A DNA stretch of 64,000 nucleotides, from NCBI RefSeq assembly GCF_003589595.1, contig NW_020653900.1:1691797-1755796 (forward strand). The letters are read 5' to 3'. Each line of letters opens with the position of its first letter. The first letter of the stretch is position 1. The translations under genes and the position numbers were made by a program. A model generated the notes under the pieces. That model did not search any database, was not told the DNA's origin, and saw nothing but the letters and a program-made list of their open reading frames with translations. Below are positions 19,556-30,796 of this stretch, in pieces. This DNA comes from Hyposmocoma kahamanoa. Lineage: Eukaryota > Arthropoda > Insecta > Lepidoptera > Cosmopterigidae.

Positions 19556-20464
19556 AAAAAAGAAACATTCACTATTTTCTTATTCCAATGTTTATTTTAG
19601 AGATTTCATCCTTATTATTTAACCTATCGATTAGTATAATAATATTATAGTGTTATATAAAATAGCTTTACAAAAGATCTGGGAAAGCAGTTATTCGTAT
19701 TAAGAAAAAGTAAAAAATGTTTCCTTTATGTAAAATTAGCTATCTTAAGTATTTAAGTTAGTTCCTTTTTGATGTTTTATTTTGTTCAACCTGTATTGTA
19801 TAATACTTTATGGAGTAAATCAATAAAGCTAAATTGCTTTAACCTTGATTATCTTAAGAAGCCATAAACAAAACCGCAATAAATTATCACTTAAATTATC
19901 GACCGCATTCTTTGGGCACTAATGACTGAACTTTAACCATTATATACCAAATAAAGAATGCTTTAGATAAAGCCATTGGCATTGACCGAGGCAGTATTTT
20001 ATCCATATCTTTGTGTTTCTGGTAAATGGCCCATTCCATTGTTATGTGTGTGGAATTTATCAAGAACTCGTGACGTACGCATCACGTATATGTTTTGGAC
20101 GTAATGTTTCTTGACTCATGTGGTAATGTTGCAGTATATCTTAATTTTCAATATTGTAATATTACTTTATTGGATCTATATTGCGTAGGTACATTTGTTT
20201 TTCAAACCCTTTTGTTTGGTTTGTTTGAAAAAACAAACATATGCGTTTTTCTGGTATTTTTTTTTTCAAAAAAAGAAATATACCCGATATCGATACGGAA
20301 AAAACTTGGAAATCTTGTATCGTATTATACCAGATGTGCTATGCGTACGCCTAGTTCTATAACTGAACCATCAAATAGGTGGCATCAGTACTCCATACTC
20401 GACCGGACTTGTGCTTGGTACAGGTATTCACCAACTCGGATGTCAGGACACAAAAAGTAAGAAA
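19556..20464. other. No gene; a PLE scrap near 20213-20240
   Basis: GGTTTGTTTGAAAAAACAAA at about 20217 is the PLE terminal hairpin. The rest is AT-rich with no supportable feature. Confidence 0.4.
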
Positions 20465-20650
20465 TAGTTATCTGTTATACAAGGCTGCAAAGTTTTTTAA
20501 CGCGAGTGCTTGTATTGAAACCTGATCAAGCGAAGGATATGATTGAACCACGAACGAAGCGAGCGGTTCCAAAATATATTTCCGAGCGTAACGAGGGTTT
20601 CAAGCCACGAGACTTTGCTGCTGAGCGAAACACCAACTTTCAACGTACAA
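20465..20650 (+). repeat. RepI repeat, sense partner of 2648-2834
   Basis: CAAGGCTGCAAAG, GCGAGTGCTTGTATTGAAAC, GATTGAACCACGAACGAAGC and GCGAAACACCAACTTTC correspond to the 2.65-kb copy. Confidence 0.65.
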
Positions 20651-21157
20651 TAGCGAGGAAAATGGTAGATGAAAGAAAAACAGTTGAACTTTATCAAATC
20701 AGTATTATAATGAAAAGAAAAAGTCTCATCTTCCGATGCGTTCTGAATTTGCACTTCATCAATTTTTATTCTTGCATGTACTTATAATTTTGTGTGATTA
20801 TTGAAATTATTTTAGTTCTACGACGAATTAAAATAATTTAATAAACGAAATGAGTTATCGTTGTCAATTTAATGTCAACAATAATAAGAATAAAATATAC
20901 CAACGGATATATATTATATAAATAATGTACTACAAATCGCTTAGTTGAACGTGTCATTATGTTTTATTTTTTCATCGAAAGAAAAAGTTAGGTACACCAC
21001 AGTCCATCGTCAAGTACGAATTTCAAAAACCTTTTCCACGCTTGGGTGGAAAATGCTTTTGCTCGCAAGTTTCTAACGAGAAAGAAAGGCGTTCCGAGCT
21101 AGTGATGTGGTGTGGTAAGTTTATTGACTGTCAGGATGTTGTACTACCATGCCAGTC
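20651..21157. other. No gene recognised
   Basis: Nothing supportable. Confidence 0.4.
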
Positions 21158-21320
21158 TATAATTTTTTGTGAAATTACTCCACTAGTTGTTATAATTAAT
21201 AATGCAAGGATCGAACACTGAGAAAAAGATCCTTCTATCCTACTGGATCGGGACCAGAGCTACCAGAGCGTCTAGGACCAAACCGTGCTAGACGCTATGC
21301 CAACTACTAAGCCACGGAAC
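21158..21320 (-). mobile_element. SINE2, antisense, diverged
   Basis: Antisense tail TGTGAAATTACTCCACTAGT, GATCGAACACTGAGAAAAAG and antisense A box CCAACTACTAAGCCACGGAA, which carries a 3-bp insertion. Confidence 0.8.
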
Positions 21321-21435
21321 GAAGCAGGAAACTCTAATGAAGTTGTTGCAGATTTTTAAAAATAAATGCTATTGTTTGTCTAAAAGCTCAAATTGACTTA
21401 ATTCCCTTATTATCTAAAAATACTCCACGAATATG

Positions 21436-21770
21436 TAATAAAACTCGCTCTCGCACCACGTGGCGGAACAAAAGCAATAAAAGTCTTGGTGCAACGTTAT
21501 CGGTTCGTTTATGAAATGACAAATTTCTACAGCGCTCTCACTACGTGTGGCGAATTAACAAGTTCGTTGTGAAAACACACCTACTTTGTACCTTAAAAAC
21601 AATAATTTTAAAACTTAATTTCAAACATAAAATTCCTAGTATTTATGAAGACGGGACTCGTATCATTAATACAAACGATATATTTCAATAATTTAACAAA
21701 AATTTTGATTCGAATACATGGATTATTTTCAGAAATAGTGTCCCAAACACAATAGTCTATTGTTTTCACT
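21436..21770 (-). repeat. RepB repeat, antisense and uninterrupted
   Basis: Reverse complement of 3175-3900 without the MITE. It has only one copy of the GGAATTTTATGTTTGAAAT block that is doubled around the MITE at 3361, so it represents the state before that event. Confidence 0.7.
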
Positions 21771-21793
21771 AATTTATTTTTTTAATATACGAA

Positions 21794-22068
21794 GTGACGA
21801 GACTAACAAGTCGTGGGCCTGATGATAAGCGACACTCCTGTCCATAACAGTTGCCGAGCACTACCACTACCAGATCTGACAAGCACTACCACTGCGCCCG
21901 TCACCCTGAGACATAAGTTGACAAGTCCCATGTGCCTGTAATTTCACCGGCACCCTTACCCTTCAAAACCGGAACGCAGTAATGCTCACATTATTGCTTG
22001 GTGGCAGAAATAGGTAAGGTGGCAGTACTTCCTTAACGAACTGTTTCATAAGAAGCTCCACTGCAGTA
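21794..22068 (+). repeat. RepA repeat, near full length
   Basis: CGAGACTAACAAGTCGTGGG start, both internal hairpins, and AAGAAGCTCCACTGCAG end. Confidence 0.85.
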
Positions 22069-22084
22069 TTTTTCACAATCCTGT

Positions 22085-22357
22085 TCAGATGAAATTGAGA
22101 GAAAGAGAAACTTTGGAATTATTAAATTGGAGAAACGGTATTCCCCGACAATAGCATTGTCGACCGACAAATGCCGTATCAAACAGCTCAGCTTTTTGCA
22201 TTTGTGCTGGAAGTGACACGCCACAGAAATCCTGTCTACCGGCTGGAATTAATTCGTTTGCGGACAAAACAATAGGGCTTATTTCCACATGTCGGTATCT
22301 CGTGTGCCAGATCCAGATGTTTCCAACGATTCTTGATTTCATTCTTTTATTATACAT
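22085..22357 (-). pseudogene. LINE C-terminal domain fragment
   Basis: The minus-strand frame reads RHVEISPIVLSANELIPAGR and later AQMQKAELFDTAFVGR. This is the block that closes many moth LINE polyproteins: a strand of the type V-I-PIV-GA-G-----L, followed by a helix of the type QK--LL-TA-I-R. Only about 90 codons remain; reverse transcriptase is missing and the reading frame start is internal. The family cannot be named from this alone. It lies directly next to a RepA copy and upstream sequence on its 5' side (22358-22740) may belong to the same element but is not recognisable. The plus-strand frames here are shadows. Confidence 0.6.
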
Positions 22358-22740
22358 TCCGGTTATCTATTTATGACTCGAGAAAAATAGGAGAGGTCGT
22401 GTTCACCGGCAGTGGAAGAGTCGGCCGAGGTCAAGGACTCAGGTTCAAGAACCGATGAACGATATGATTATTATTATTATTATTGTAGGGTGACTACGAA
22501 ACTCACGCCTGGGCGGACACGTGACCCAGTCATGGGTGGTAGAGGCGACTCGAAACTAAGTAAATTTTCAACTCTGTTCGTATTGGCTCCGAATTTTGAT
22601 TTTGATGGTAAAAAAAGTGTAACTGCTGAAGTGGGCGGCTTTTCAGGGTTCGTGCTGACTAATACAACAAGTATATGGATCTATAGTGATAATCACCAAT
22701 TACATCTCAGAGCCCGGGCCGTTGGCACTGTATGACATTC
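22358..22740. other. Unrecognised; open frame with a (TAT)n run
   Basis: A 107-codon plus frame (22412-22735) contains a Tyr run from the (ATT)n microsatellite at about 22465-22487, followed by TTGTAGGG, which could be read as an acceptor. No family likeness. It may be decayed LINE sequence. Confidence 0.3.
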
Positions 22741-23325
22741 GAAGGTCTGATTATTTTTACCTTTTCTGCCTAGGGCTTATTTCTACCAGGAGTGAGCTCC
22801 GTATTGGCATTAGAAAGTCACCAATCGCATAGAAAAATACAGCGGCGTCTCATTTGAAACGCTAACTCACGAGACGCAGGCTGCTACCTAGTTCAGGAGT
22901 AGGAAGTATTGTCACTTCTTTAGATACTGTTCTACAAAACGTGTTTAGTTGTAATTTTTGCAAAGTAATGTATTCTACTTTTATGTAATAAATTATTAAT
23001 ATTTAAAAAATGCTTCATTTATGATATCATATATTTATCTATTAATTCAACAACAGTCTAACTTTAACACACTTACTCGTAACATGTTATTTTGAAGTAT
23101 AACCTAAGAAAAACGTCGAGGGAACCCTCATTACTTATTTAATGAGAAATAATTTGATAATAATTGACCTATTTACTTTACGTTATCATTACAGTTGATT
23201 ACAGTTAATTCGTTTATCTATGTACATTTCATAGTAATTAGCAAAAAAGATAGATCAGATACAAATAAATTTTCAAATTTCATGCGGCAAATTCACAGAG
23301 AGCACCGGTGCGTGGTTGTTCACTT
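22741..23325. other. No gene recognised
   Basis: AT-rich; nothing supportable. Confidence 0.4.
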
Positions 23326-23555
23326 TATACAGAGTGACGGGACGAACAAGTCGTGGGCGTGGTGTTAGGTGACACGTCTGTCCACAATAATTGCATTGCC
23401 ACATCTTTAAAATGCAAAGATCTGGGGGGTACTGCTAGTGCCACCCTTCAAAACCGGAACGCAGTAATGCCTAAAATTACTGCTTAGCTGCAGAAATAGT
23501 GGTGGCAGTACTTCCCTGGACGAGCTCTTTCACAAGGACCTCTAGAGCTACTAAT
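23326..23555 (+). repeat. RepA repeat with internal deletion
   Basis: GTGACGGGACGAACAAGTCG start and CTAGAGCTACTAATAA end. The CACTGCGCCCGTCACCCTGA to TTTCACCAGC segment is missing. Confidence 0.8.
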
Positions 23556-23591
23556 AACTCCTGCTAACGACCATCGTCGTAGGACCACGTC

Positions 23592-23815
23592 AGCATCACT
23601 TCACCCAGTTTAAGTTGTCAGACTGACGTGACATTTGTAAACAAAGAAACCATGATCGATACTAGTTAGTGTGATTCGTAGATAGCTTTGTAAATAGAAA
23701 ATAACACGTAATAATATTACCTAAGAATCCTTTTGTAAAACACATTAGTTAAATAATAAACCGGATCCTGTCACATTACCGTTGAAGTGATAACTGTTTT
23801 ACAATGTTGCTATAA
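23592..23815 (+). repeat. RepF repeat, copy 2
   Basis: Diverged direct partner of 11156-11410 (CAGACTGACGTGAC, GTAAACAAAG, CGTAGATAGC, GAAGTGATAACTG). Confidence 0.65.
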
Positions 23816-23939
23816 CGACACAAGACTACGGTGTAAGCCAATTACACCTAACTCCTAACTGCGCAAATGGATTTAATTAATTTCATATCGTTAGCAAATA
23901 GGTGGCCGTGGCCGGACTATTCCGAACAGCCTATGCTGT

Positions 23940-24120
23940 TTCAAATGAGTAGATACGTCTTCATATATATAATAATATTAGGAGTGACATAGAGTGGTTA
24001 AAATCACCAAATAATATTATTATCAATTACTTTTCCGAATTCCGAATTACCGAAGATGGGTTTACTGCATCGTAAATGATACTCACCTAGAAAGCTGAAT
24101 TTGTATTTTAATAATTCCAT
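23940..24120 (+). repeat. Inverted arm left of the LINE at 24.2 kb
   Basis: TCAAATGAGTAGATACGTC, GGAGTGACATAGAGTGGTTA, AAATCACC and ACTCACCTAGAAAGCTGAAT. The same blocks occur in reverse complement at 26160-26312. Confidence 0.6.
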
Positions 24121-24179
24121 TGACGTCATGTGAAAACAATGCATTAGATAAGATAACTCATAAATGAGATATGTGAAAA

Positions 24180-25740
24180 ATCTAGAAAATTCTTGAACGT
24201 ATTTAACGTACTAGCAGGATCTTCATGGGGTATTCATCCAACACATTTAAGAAGACTTTATATTGCAATAATTCGTAGTAGGCTAGACTTCGCAAGTTTT
24301 CTGTTCGATAATAGTGCAAAATGTCATACTTATAAATTAGATAAAATTCAAAATCATGCAATGAGAGTTATAGGAGGTTTTGTCAAAAGTTGTCCAATCC
24401 AAGCCATGGAATCAGAATTATGTCTACCACCATTGTATATACGAAGGAATTATTTAGCTGGTAAGTATTTGCTGAAGACTGGGTCAGTTGAAGGTAATAA
24501 ATCTATGGAAATCATATCTTCCCTAGTGTCTTCTTGTGGCAACATGTATTGGAATAACAAAAAAAAGCCAGTACTTGTATGTGTACATGATAAGTTCCGT
24601 TTCAAAGAGATGTACTGCTCGAAAAAATTAGAAATGTTTTCTTTATCAACATGGATGAATAACATTGATATAAATTCACACATTAATTTAAATATCAATG
24701 AAATAGAAAGGCCAAAGAGACACCACAGCCCTTTGGAGATGCTTCAAAAAACGGTTCAAACAATTAATAACAGATATTCTGGATACTATCAGATTTACAC
24801 AGATGGGTCCAAGGATGAGAATGGAACAAGAGCAGCTTTTTTTTGACCCACAGACAGACACCACAGCATGTTTTAAGGTAAACAGTAAATCATCAATTAT
24901 GGTCGCAGAACTTTATGCCATTTTATGTTATTTTTTACTAACAATAGTGCTTAAGATTTTCTTTTTATATGATACTAACACTTATGGACTTATGGTCTGA
25001 AATAAAGATTTTTATTGTTATTATTATTATTATTATTATTAGAAAGTTTATCATACTTACAATCATGTGACAGTACCAACTCTGTGGTTCTTAGTGACTC
25101 AAAAGGGGCGCTTCAACATTTAGCTCTGTACACCTCCGGTAAACGAGGACTCCCAGTAGCTTATGCCATTCTAAACATATTTTTAGACTTACAATTAAAA
25201 GACAAAAATATTAAATTCCAGTGGATCCCATCCCATGTAAATCTGTTAGGAAATGAATTAGCTGATAAGGGAGCGAAGTTGGGCATTTATGATGGTGTAC
25301 TTGTAAACTATATGCCTTTTTTCACCGATCTTTTGAGAGATGTTAAAATTCATTGTTACACAATATGGAAAGAAGATTTTGACAGGAGATCTGTGGAAAA
25401 AGGTATATGGTATAAAACTGTACAGGCCGAACCGCCAAAAATACCTTGGTTTACACAAATTAGCCTAAACCGGCCCCTACTAGTCACCAGTATGAGACTG
25501 CGCACCGGACATATTCCACTAAATGCGTTCGGTCACCTAATGAAGATAGTAGACACCCCGAACTGTACTATTTGTAACACCAGAGAAGACACCTACCACG
25601 CTTTAGTGGAATGTACCCGGATCAGAGCGGAACGAAGACTGATAGAACTGGAGGCTGGAATCAAACTAACAGATGTTGGCATGTGCAATTACATATTATC
25701 TGAGCCTAATAGTACCCTGGCTAAAAAATATGTAAGTTAA
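24180..25740 (+). pseudogene. LINE reverse transcriptase C-terminus and RNase H, broken
   Basis: This is the 3' part of a jockey/R1/I-type retrotransposon ORF2. The first frame (24193-24846) starts within the post-RT region (SSWGIHPTHLRRLYIAIIRS) and enters RNase H at YTDGSK (24798-24812). A T8 run at 24837-24844 shifts the frame. A second break comes from a LINE-tail insertion at about 24926-25039. RNase H resumes with VVLSDSKGAL (about 25085-25110) and IPSHVNLLGNELADKGA (about 25226-25275), giving its Asp, Asp and His/Asp residues. Then comes the zinc knuckle C-x2-C-x7-H-x4-C (CTICNTREDTYHALVEC, 25564-25614). The ORF ends at 25740. Endonuclease and most of the RT are missing (5' truncation). 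Confidence 0.92.
24926..25039 (+). mobile_element. Short LINE tail inserted in RNase H
   Basis: About 114 bp that break the RNase H frame, ending TATGGTCTGAAATAAAG and then (TTA)n. An AATAAAG signal followed by a trinucleotide tail is the 3' end of another, 5'-truncated LINE. Removing it lets the LYAIL and ESLSYLQ segments meet in frame. Confidence 0.75.
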
Positions 25741-25865
25741 TACTTAAGTTACTTAAAAATAGATAGGTAAGTAGAACTAAGAATAATCTGTAACGATGGA
25801 GCTGGCATTATCGCTAAGCGATAAAAGCTCTGGTTAAATAAAAGATTTAAAAAAAATATAAAAAT
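25741..25865 (+). other. 3' UTR and A-rich tail of the LINE
   Basis: About 110 nt including GATGGAGCTGGCATTATCGC, ending in A-rich sequence (AAAGATTTAAAAAAAATATA). Confidence 0.65.
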
Positions 25866-26159
25866 AAAATAACTGACCTATAACCAAAGTAAACATTTTT
25901 TATGAATTACAAGGTTTCCATGAATGTAAAAATTTTCTTTGTTGCGCAAAATATATTATATGCAAAAGAATTATGAACAGTCCAGAAGGTGAGTAAAGGT
26001 AGACTTATCTCTAAAAGATATCTCTTCCAGCCTATTTACAGCAAAAATATGTATTTACAATATCCGTGTTCCAACATTCCAACATTAGTGAAAACAAGCT
26101 ATAACTTGTAACTCGTAAGTAAATATTTTCTTCGGTGAAGGGCCAGTTATCTACTACAT
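25866..26159. other. No gene recognised
   Basis: Nothing supportable. Confidence 0.4.
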
Positions 26160-26312
26160 TTATTTATTTACTTCAAAATCCAACTTCAGCTTTCTAAGTG
26201 AGTAGTTTTATCCTACACTGGAAAATCCAGAATTTAATGATTTTAACCACTCAGTGTCATTCCTTGTATCTATATGTAGACATTTGTCTACTCATTTGTG
26301 ACATTCCAACCA
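26160..26312 (-). repeat. Inverted arm right of the LINE at 24.2 kb
   Basis: Reverse complement carries CAAATGAGTAGACAAATGTC, GAATGACACTGAGTGGTTA, AAATCATTAA and CTCACTTAGAAAGCTGAAG, matching 23940-24120. Confidence 0.6.
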
Positions 26313-26329
26313 GCGTAGACGACGTTCAC

Positions 26330-26526
26330 TATACTGTATGTGGTCAATTACGTCATTTATAAAAACAAGCAACAAGATTGGACCAAGATGCAAGGCCTGT
26401 GGAACGCCAGAAGTGGCCACGAAGTTGACGACAGTCAGAGGCTGGTTCTCCAAATATGACTCTAACCAATTATGTGTAATGAATCGTCGATTCCGAAAGT
26501 TGCTAATTTTTGTAATAGAAATTTGA
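26330..26526 (-). pseudogene. LINE reverse transcriptase palm fragment
   Basis: The minus strand encodes the middle of a reverse transcriptase: LLQKLATFGIDDSLH, then WLESYLENQPLTVVNF, then TSGVPQALHLGPIL and VFINDVIDHI. The order (KL--FGI, W--SYL--R, SGVPQGS-LGP-LF, IND) is that of RT motifs just before the catalytic YADD in jockey- and CR1-like LINEs. A one-base change in frame lies near 26455. Q-A-L stands where the family has Q-G-S. The fragment is only about 65 codons with no flanking domains, so it is a dead insertion piece. The 62-codon plus-strand frame over it is a shadow. Confidence 0.85.
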
Positions 26527-26542
26527 GAGCAATGACTGTACT

Positions 26543-26645
26543 CTTCAGTAGTGCTCGAATTACTGTTTGGTGGCAGAAACAGATAAGGCGGCAGTACCGC
26601 CTTGGACGAACACTTTAAGCTCTACTGCTACTACAGCTACTAAAC
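26543..26645 (+). repeat. RepA 3' fragment
   Basis: AATTACTGTTTGGTGGCAGA, AGATAAGGCGGCAGTACCGC and AAGCTCTACTGCTAC. Confidence 0.75.
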
Positions 26646-27527
26646 ATGTGCTTGTTCATAACATAGTTCCATAAGAATCCTATAGTCACTATTTGGCGGT
26701 TGTTCCCGCATAACGCCATAGCAACTTACATAAATTATGTTAATTTTAAAGTCATGGAATAAATTTGTTCCGGGTTAGAATTATACATATAACTTTGTTA
26801 AATCTGCATCCCTATATTATGTCACGTCACAAGGGGCACGCGCTCAATGTTAGTGAAAGTTAAGAAATTATACATACATATACTTAACGCCCTTTTCCCA
26901 TCGGCCAGTAGCCGACACAACAGCCTTGCACTTGCTACTATAAAATTATTCTTTTTAAGGCGATGTATTTGAACGCTAGCCTAAATTTTAAGAGGTGAGG
27001 TGAAGGGGACCGCCTGCGCATCCCGTAATCCGCGCACAGTAGATTAATATGATCAAATAATAAGAAACGGAGAAATTTGACACCAGTCCAACGGAGCAGC
27101 GGGCGGCGCAGCATGTCGTTAAACTGCTGGGCAATTTTCAATTTTTCGGATAAATGTGAATTATTACAATTAAAAAACTATGAGGCTCCAATTGAATACC
27201 AAAGTTTAGCAGGTTCTCTGTAGTACTTAAGAGAGAAATATCTCCATATAAAAATTATGTTCAAAATTAGATATTCATTTTAGACTTTTATTTTGTTCTA
27301 TTTTCAGGATCTTATATCATTGGGTAAAGCACATGACATCGTGTAACAAATTAGCACATTCTTTCAGTGTATTTTTGTAATACAGTTATTTAATAGTGAA
27401 TACCTAAAACATTTGGTCTAGTTTTCTCCGTGTCCTCTTGTGACGCGCCTTAAAAAATACGAAATGAAACAGTGGAAAAGTAATTATTAACAACAAAGAT
27501 AGTAAACTATAGTAGAAGAAGGTAGAC
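26646..27527. other. No gene recognised
   Basis: A TTCTATTTTCAG acceptor-like site at about 27307 is followed by only 10 codons before a stop. A 67-codon minus frame at 26938-27141 has no likeness. Confidence 0.35.
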
Positions 27528-27835
27528 TTAGAAAAATTCATTCGGCCCGGCGGGATTGAAACCAGCAGCCTCAGGCAATCCGTGCTAGATGCTCTACCAA
27601 TTAAGCCACAAATTTTTCTATACACCTCTTGCAGAGCTTTTTTAATGGTTTTTGAGGACTATTTTGCCAAAGCGCCATCTTTGAGAAATTTATTTCTTCA
27701 CTCGGAGGCACCTTTACAGCTACCAGCGCTGACTAGACTTGTCTAGACCGAATGACTTTTTCTAAGTGTTCGATCTATGTTATTATTAATTATGACAAAG
27801 TAGTGGAGTATTTTCCCAAAATAAATTAATATCTG
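27528..27835. mobile_element. SINE2 composite: antisense head, sense tail
   Basis: Left side is antisense SINE2 (TTCGGCCCGGCGGGATTGAA, CCAATTAAGCCAC, GCGCCATCTTTGAG). Right side (27750-27830) is a sense SINE2 tail (GAATGACTTTTTCTAAGTGT, GACAAAGTAGTGGAGTA). The two are in opposite orientation. Confidence 0.75.
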
Positions 27836-28021
27836 GTACTAAAACATCGTCACATTCAATCAAATTAAAAAGTAGAAAGTACAAAAAAGGTTCTAGTTGC
27901 TGGACTGAAACTTCTCCCAGGCCACCTAAATCTAAAAAAAGGATTAAATATGATGAAACGATTTTGTGTTGTAAACTTATGCAAACTATGTTCTATAAAA
28001 TTTGTCCTGTAGCAACTCTGC

Positions 28022-28160
28022 CGTTTACTACCGACAAATGGTCAAATATCCGTTTTAAATAAAAACAGTTAAAATCGTGTTTGATTTATCGGAACTTACC
28101 CTAACGATGCATAGCTGAAATATCATTAAACAGTGTCAATATTTCATGGTTTTCTATGAT
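28022..28160 (+). repeat. RepD repeat, uninterrupted copy
   Basis: ACAAATGGTCAAATATCCG, AAAAACAGTTAAAAT, TTATCGGAACTTACCCTAAC and GCATAGCTGAAATATCATTA. This is the empty-site reference for the GC-rich insertion at 32602. Confidence 0.8.
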
Positions 28161-28983
28161 ATGTATTTAAAAAGAAAAAAATTGTCCCTTAACCGCGTTC
28201 TAATTAGTTAGCTAACGGCAGAACTACGTACCTTCTAGTCAAATGGCCTATAAACATACTGGAAAACATCGCAGAGAATGCTCTCTATTTCAAATGATTG
28301 CGTAGTGAGCTCAACTTTAATTAGTTTTTAGCATTATCAAAGCAATAACTACTTCAAACTGACACTCTGATTCACCCAGTAAGTAGCAAATCCTGGCTCT
28401 CACTTCAATGGTTGCTGGTTTCACTACTTCAGTGAACCAGATGACGTTAAGCTTTCGTCGCACAAAAGTGGACAGCCTCAGTAATAAAAACACTAATCTC
28501 TGGAGTAACCTCAAGCTACGAAAAACCCTAACATTTATTGCCCCTTGAAAGGAACAAGTTGTAGACCTTTTGTTAACGATATTAGGGATGTAATTTCATT
28601 GTCTTTTTTGGGAGCCCGTTGATATAAAATGTGATGTGTGGAGCTGACAAAAACGTGTTCCTAATTTCTATCTAGATAAGTATATTTTATAGAAAGGGTT
28701 GGTTTCATCATGAAACGCTTTGCAAAAGTCCCTCGGCAGCATAAAACTTTCTGTTATTTATACTAACTTGTTTCAGTAGGTCTAAGTAATAGAATGCTCG
28801 CTTGAATAGATTCCCTGAGGGCCAGCGCTATTGAATCTACTAAAATCACACTTAAAGTTTAATTTCTCATCGTCAGGGAGGACGCTTTGACTCTTGAACT
28901 TACTAAAAATAATATATCTTAAAAGTGCCAAGCAGTAGAATAACTTGAAAGTTTATTTTTGGTATACTTTTTCATGTTTTATA
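28161..28983. other. No gene recognised
   Basis: A 65-codon minus frame (28317-28514) shows no domain or signal. Nothing else supportable. Confidence 0.35.
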
Positions 28984-29420
28984 ATAATCTCAGTACAGAG
29001 TACTAATTAAAATTGCCAAGTTTTTTGATTGAATTGAAATGAAATGAAAAAAAAAAAAAAATTTTGATTGATTGAATTGTCCCCTAGTTCGCCACTATAG
29101 AGGACTTAACACAGGAGATAATAAAAAACGCCTTGAATTGGAGAATAGCAAAATCAATCATTCAAATAATTGCTCCTTATAATAAAATTTAGGCGCTATT
29201 TATAAAAATGAATCTTCATGCGTGAACAGACCCCTTAGAGGTGGATGGATTTTCTTCAAAATAAAATGGGACTACTATGAAGGTGCCTACTATGAAGGTC
29301 TTTCCAACAAAAAAAGAATCATGAAAATCGGTTCACAAATACCGGAGTTATCGCGAAACATACATACAAAAAAAAATATACAGTCGAATTGAGAACCTCC
29401 TCCTTTTTTTGAAGTCGGTC
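28984..29420 (-). repeat. ACCGACTTC repeat, long form, antisense
   Basis: Both ends present (ATAATCTCAGTACAGAGTAC; TTTTTTTGAAGTCGGT). It carries an extra block of roughly 140-180 bp (GGCGCTATTTATAAAAATGA, TTGCTCCTTATAATAAAATT) that is also in the 55.3-kb copy. Confidence 0.85.
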
Positions 29421-29767
29421 AAAAAGTGATAAAATATATTGAGGTATTCATAGATAAACACAGAAATGACATTCCAATGACTGTTGTAAATTATATTAAA
29501 AGATATCTTTTCACTATAAACCCAAACAAAGCAAAACCACGACCTTTCTCGTCAAATATGTTTTTCGCAATGATGGCCATCAGCGCTCCGTTGATACGAT
29601 TATGATGATATAAATTTATTTCTTATTTTGATAAAACTAATTCTTAATGAAGCAAAGTAAGTTTTCTAACAAAATAAAATAAATTATGTCAAATTCGCTA
29701 ACAAAAAGTTATTGTTTATGATGTTAAGAATATTATAGTTCTGCGAAGTTGTTAGTATTTTACAAAC
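29421..29767. other. No gene recognised
   Basis: Nothing supportable. Confidence 0.4.
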
Positions 29768-30165
29768 ATCGAGTATATAACCAGAAATAAAGACAAAATA
29801 AAGGCCATCGACAACAACTCATCAGGCAAATGAGCCTTATATCACTTTTAAATATCAACTCCCGCTTTTGCTGAAATCACAAATTGGAAAGCTGAAATAG
29901 TACAGCGCCAACAACTGACCTGTGTATACGTCTCCGTATATTCCAAAACTATTCTGTCTTTATTGTAATAAAGATAATATCTCTAACAATGGGGCTGTTC
30001 CATTCGGTGGTGTGGGAATAACAGCAAAACATCTAATTACAAAACAAACGGAATCACATTTCATCGGTAATTAAATATTAAATGTGTGTTATGTTGAATA
30101 TATATGTTAACACTTTTGCAATTTCTATCCATTATAGCAAAGCTCAAGTTAAGCTAGTCGATTTG
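29768..30165 (+). repeat. RepC repeat, copy 2
   Basis: Direct partner of 13320-13690, about 400 bp, including an extra AATGTGTGTTATGTTGAATA segment. Confidence 0.85.
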
Positions 30166-30169
30166 AAGT

Positions 30170-30200
30170 GAAACAATTGACGACACCCGTCAATTGTTTC
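30170..30200. repeat. Perfect 13-bp hairpin
   Basis: GAAACAATTGACG (30170-30182) and CGTCAATTGTTTC (30188-30200) pair perfectly around loop ACACC, at the right edge of RepC copy 2. Confidence 0.85.
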
Positions 30201-30796
30201 GAATTCGAGCTAGCCAATCGTAGCACAGTTGTCACCGTATTAAAAGGGAGCAGAGGAAAAATTCCTAATCTTCGATTTGATTTTAGAGGGGTATATCCAC
30301 TTTAAAGTTAAAAATAAAATATTGTGTGAGTAACTACACGATATATTCAAGCATAGACATTAATCAGAAACATAAAACAATAAAGTTTCCTCGATAGATA
30401 AAAATCACGAAATGACCTCTAATTTTCACATTTTTTCGATTTATCCTCGAAATGCTACAGGTTATTAGGACAAAAATTAGATCATTTTCATTTCAATTTC
30501 TTTAACGGGGTAAAATTTTAAAAGTAGACAACCCAAGTATTATAGGTACTCTGTTGGTATTCCTTTTCAGTATACGCGAGAAGCTTCTCTATTCTTTTTT
30601 TTTTATTCTCCCTTTACGCACCACACCGATTTTACGCCGATCACGCTGCTGCCGCCAGGTCGAATAATCATTAGATGCTTCAGACCAAAATAGTTCATAT
30701 TTGACTTTATAACACAGCTGCATTTATAATGTGCCTAATTTTATTGTGACTACAAGAATTGTATTCGTCGGTTTTGCGCGTTCAAAAACTGCTTTA
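30201..30796. other. No gene recognised
   Basis: Nothing supportable. Confidence 0.4.

Noticed and set aside
19261..19798. Element bounded by TACAGGGTG-like and CAACCTGTA-like ends
   Set aside because: Only about 8-10 bases match, no target duplication and no second copy.
26338..26526. 62-codon plus-strand frame
   Set aside because: It is the antisense of a clear reverse transcriptase fragment.
27300..27345. Exon after TCTATTTTCAG
   Set aside because: A stop follows after about 10 codons and no partner exon is visible.
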